A DNA stretch of 64,000 nucleotides from contig JAVMKO010000001.1 of NCBI GenBank assembly GCA_032164245.1, forward strand, positions 80,287,892-80,351,891, in the 5' to 3' direction. The notes under the pieces are model-generated. The model was not told where the DNA came from. It was given only the letters and a program-made list of their open reading frames with translations, and did not search any database. The position numbers and the translations under genes are program-made. How positions within the stretch are numbered: the stretch's first letter is position 1; each line of letters starts with the position of its first letter. Of the stretch, positions 63,807-64,000 are shown piece by piece. The stretch is from Sternotherus odoratus (lineage: Eukaryota > Chordata > Testudines > Kinosternidae).

Positions 63807-64000
63807 CAGGGCTGTCCCTAGCCATTTTGGTGCCCTCCGCGGCAGGGCCGGCTCCAGGCATCAGTGCAGCAAGCACGTGCCTGGGGTGGCCAATGACTGA
63901 GCGTCATTCCGGCTGCTGACAGGGCGGCCCCTGCCATGGATCCGCGGGGGGCTGTGTGGGTGTTGCAGGGTGCGCTGGGGAGTCCCGTAGACACGAGGTG
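63807..64000. mobile_element. hAT-like element(s) cut by the window edge
   Basis: Two hAT-style starts occur in series: CAGGGCTGTCCCTAGCC at 63807 and CAGGGCCGGCTCCAGGC at 63843. The second resembles the inverted right end of the element at 26350-27061. The right ends are beyond the window, so length and duplication cannot be judged. Confidence 0.5.

Overview
The window is vertebrate nuclear DNA, most likely from a turtle of the suborder Cryptodira. The genes are split into short exons with GT-AG introns, and the gene order matches tetrapod CSNK1E-TMEM184B synteny. The clearest lineage clue is a tRNA-derived SINE with a CR1-like tail (43026-43216, minus strand), which resembles the tortoise Pol III ('Cry') SINE. 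CR1 LINE pieces and many short hAT, Harbinger-like and pogo-like elements fit the same reading. No species is claimed.

Region 1 (1-17290) holds the 3' three quarters of CSNK1E (casein kinase 1 epsilon), plus strand. Eight coding exons cover residue 26 to the stop. Their lengths and phases, plus 76 nt for the missing first coding exon (upstream of the window), give exactly 416 codons. A further intron lies in the 3' UTR, and the distal poly(A) signal is at 17265.

Region 2 (17290-28390) is intergenic. It holds a 133-bp (TA)n tract, a decayed but long CR1 LINE on the minus strand (21064-24730), a remnant of a hAT-type transposase gene, and two hAT-type non-autonomous elements. The second of these ends about 25 bp before the TMEM184B promoter region.

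Region 3 (28390-64000) holds TMEM184B, a seven-membrane-span DUF300/OST-alpha family protein, plus strand. It has a GC-rich promoter with a non-coding first exon, an intron of about 18 kb, seven coding exons and a 24-nt in-frame microexon. The last roughly 75 codons lie beyond the window.

The two genes are head-to-tail neighbours with no evident functional link: one is a cytosolic/nuclear Ser/Thr kinase (circadian and Wnt signalling), the other a membrane protein. Most remaining DNA is interspersed repeat. I delimited at least twelve terminal-inverted-repeat elements, many with exact or near-exact target-site duplications, several of them nested. I saw no prokaryotic-type system, CRISPR array or novel protein-coding system. 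The most interesting items are the 3'-UTR intron of CSNK1E, the TMEM184B microexon, a GC-rich 38-bp minisatellite inside a pogo-like element, a 150-bp foldback element, and a 1.17-kb hAT element abutting the TMEM184B promoter.
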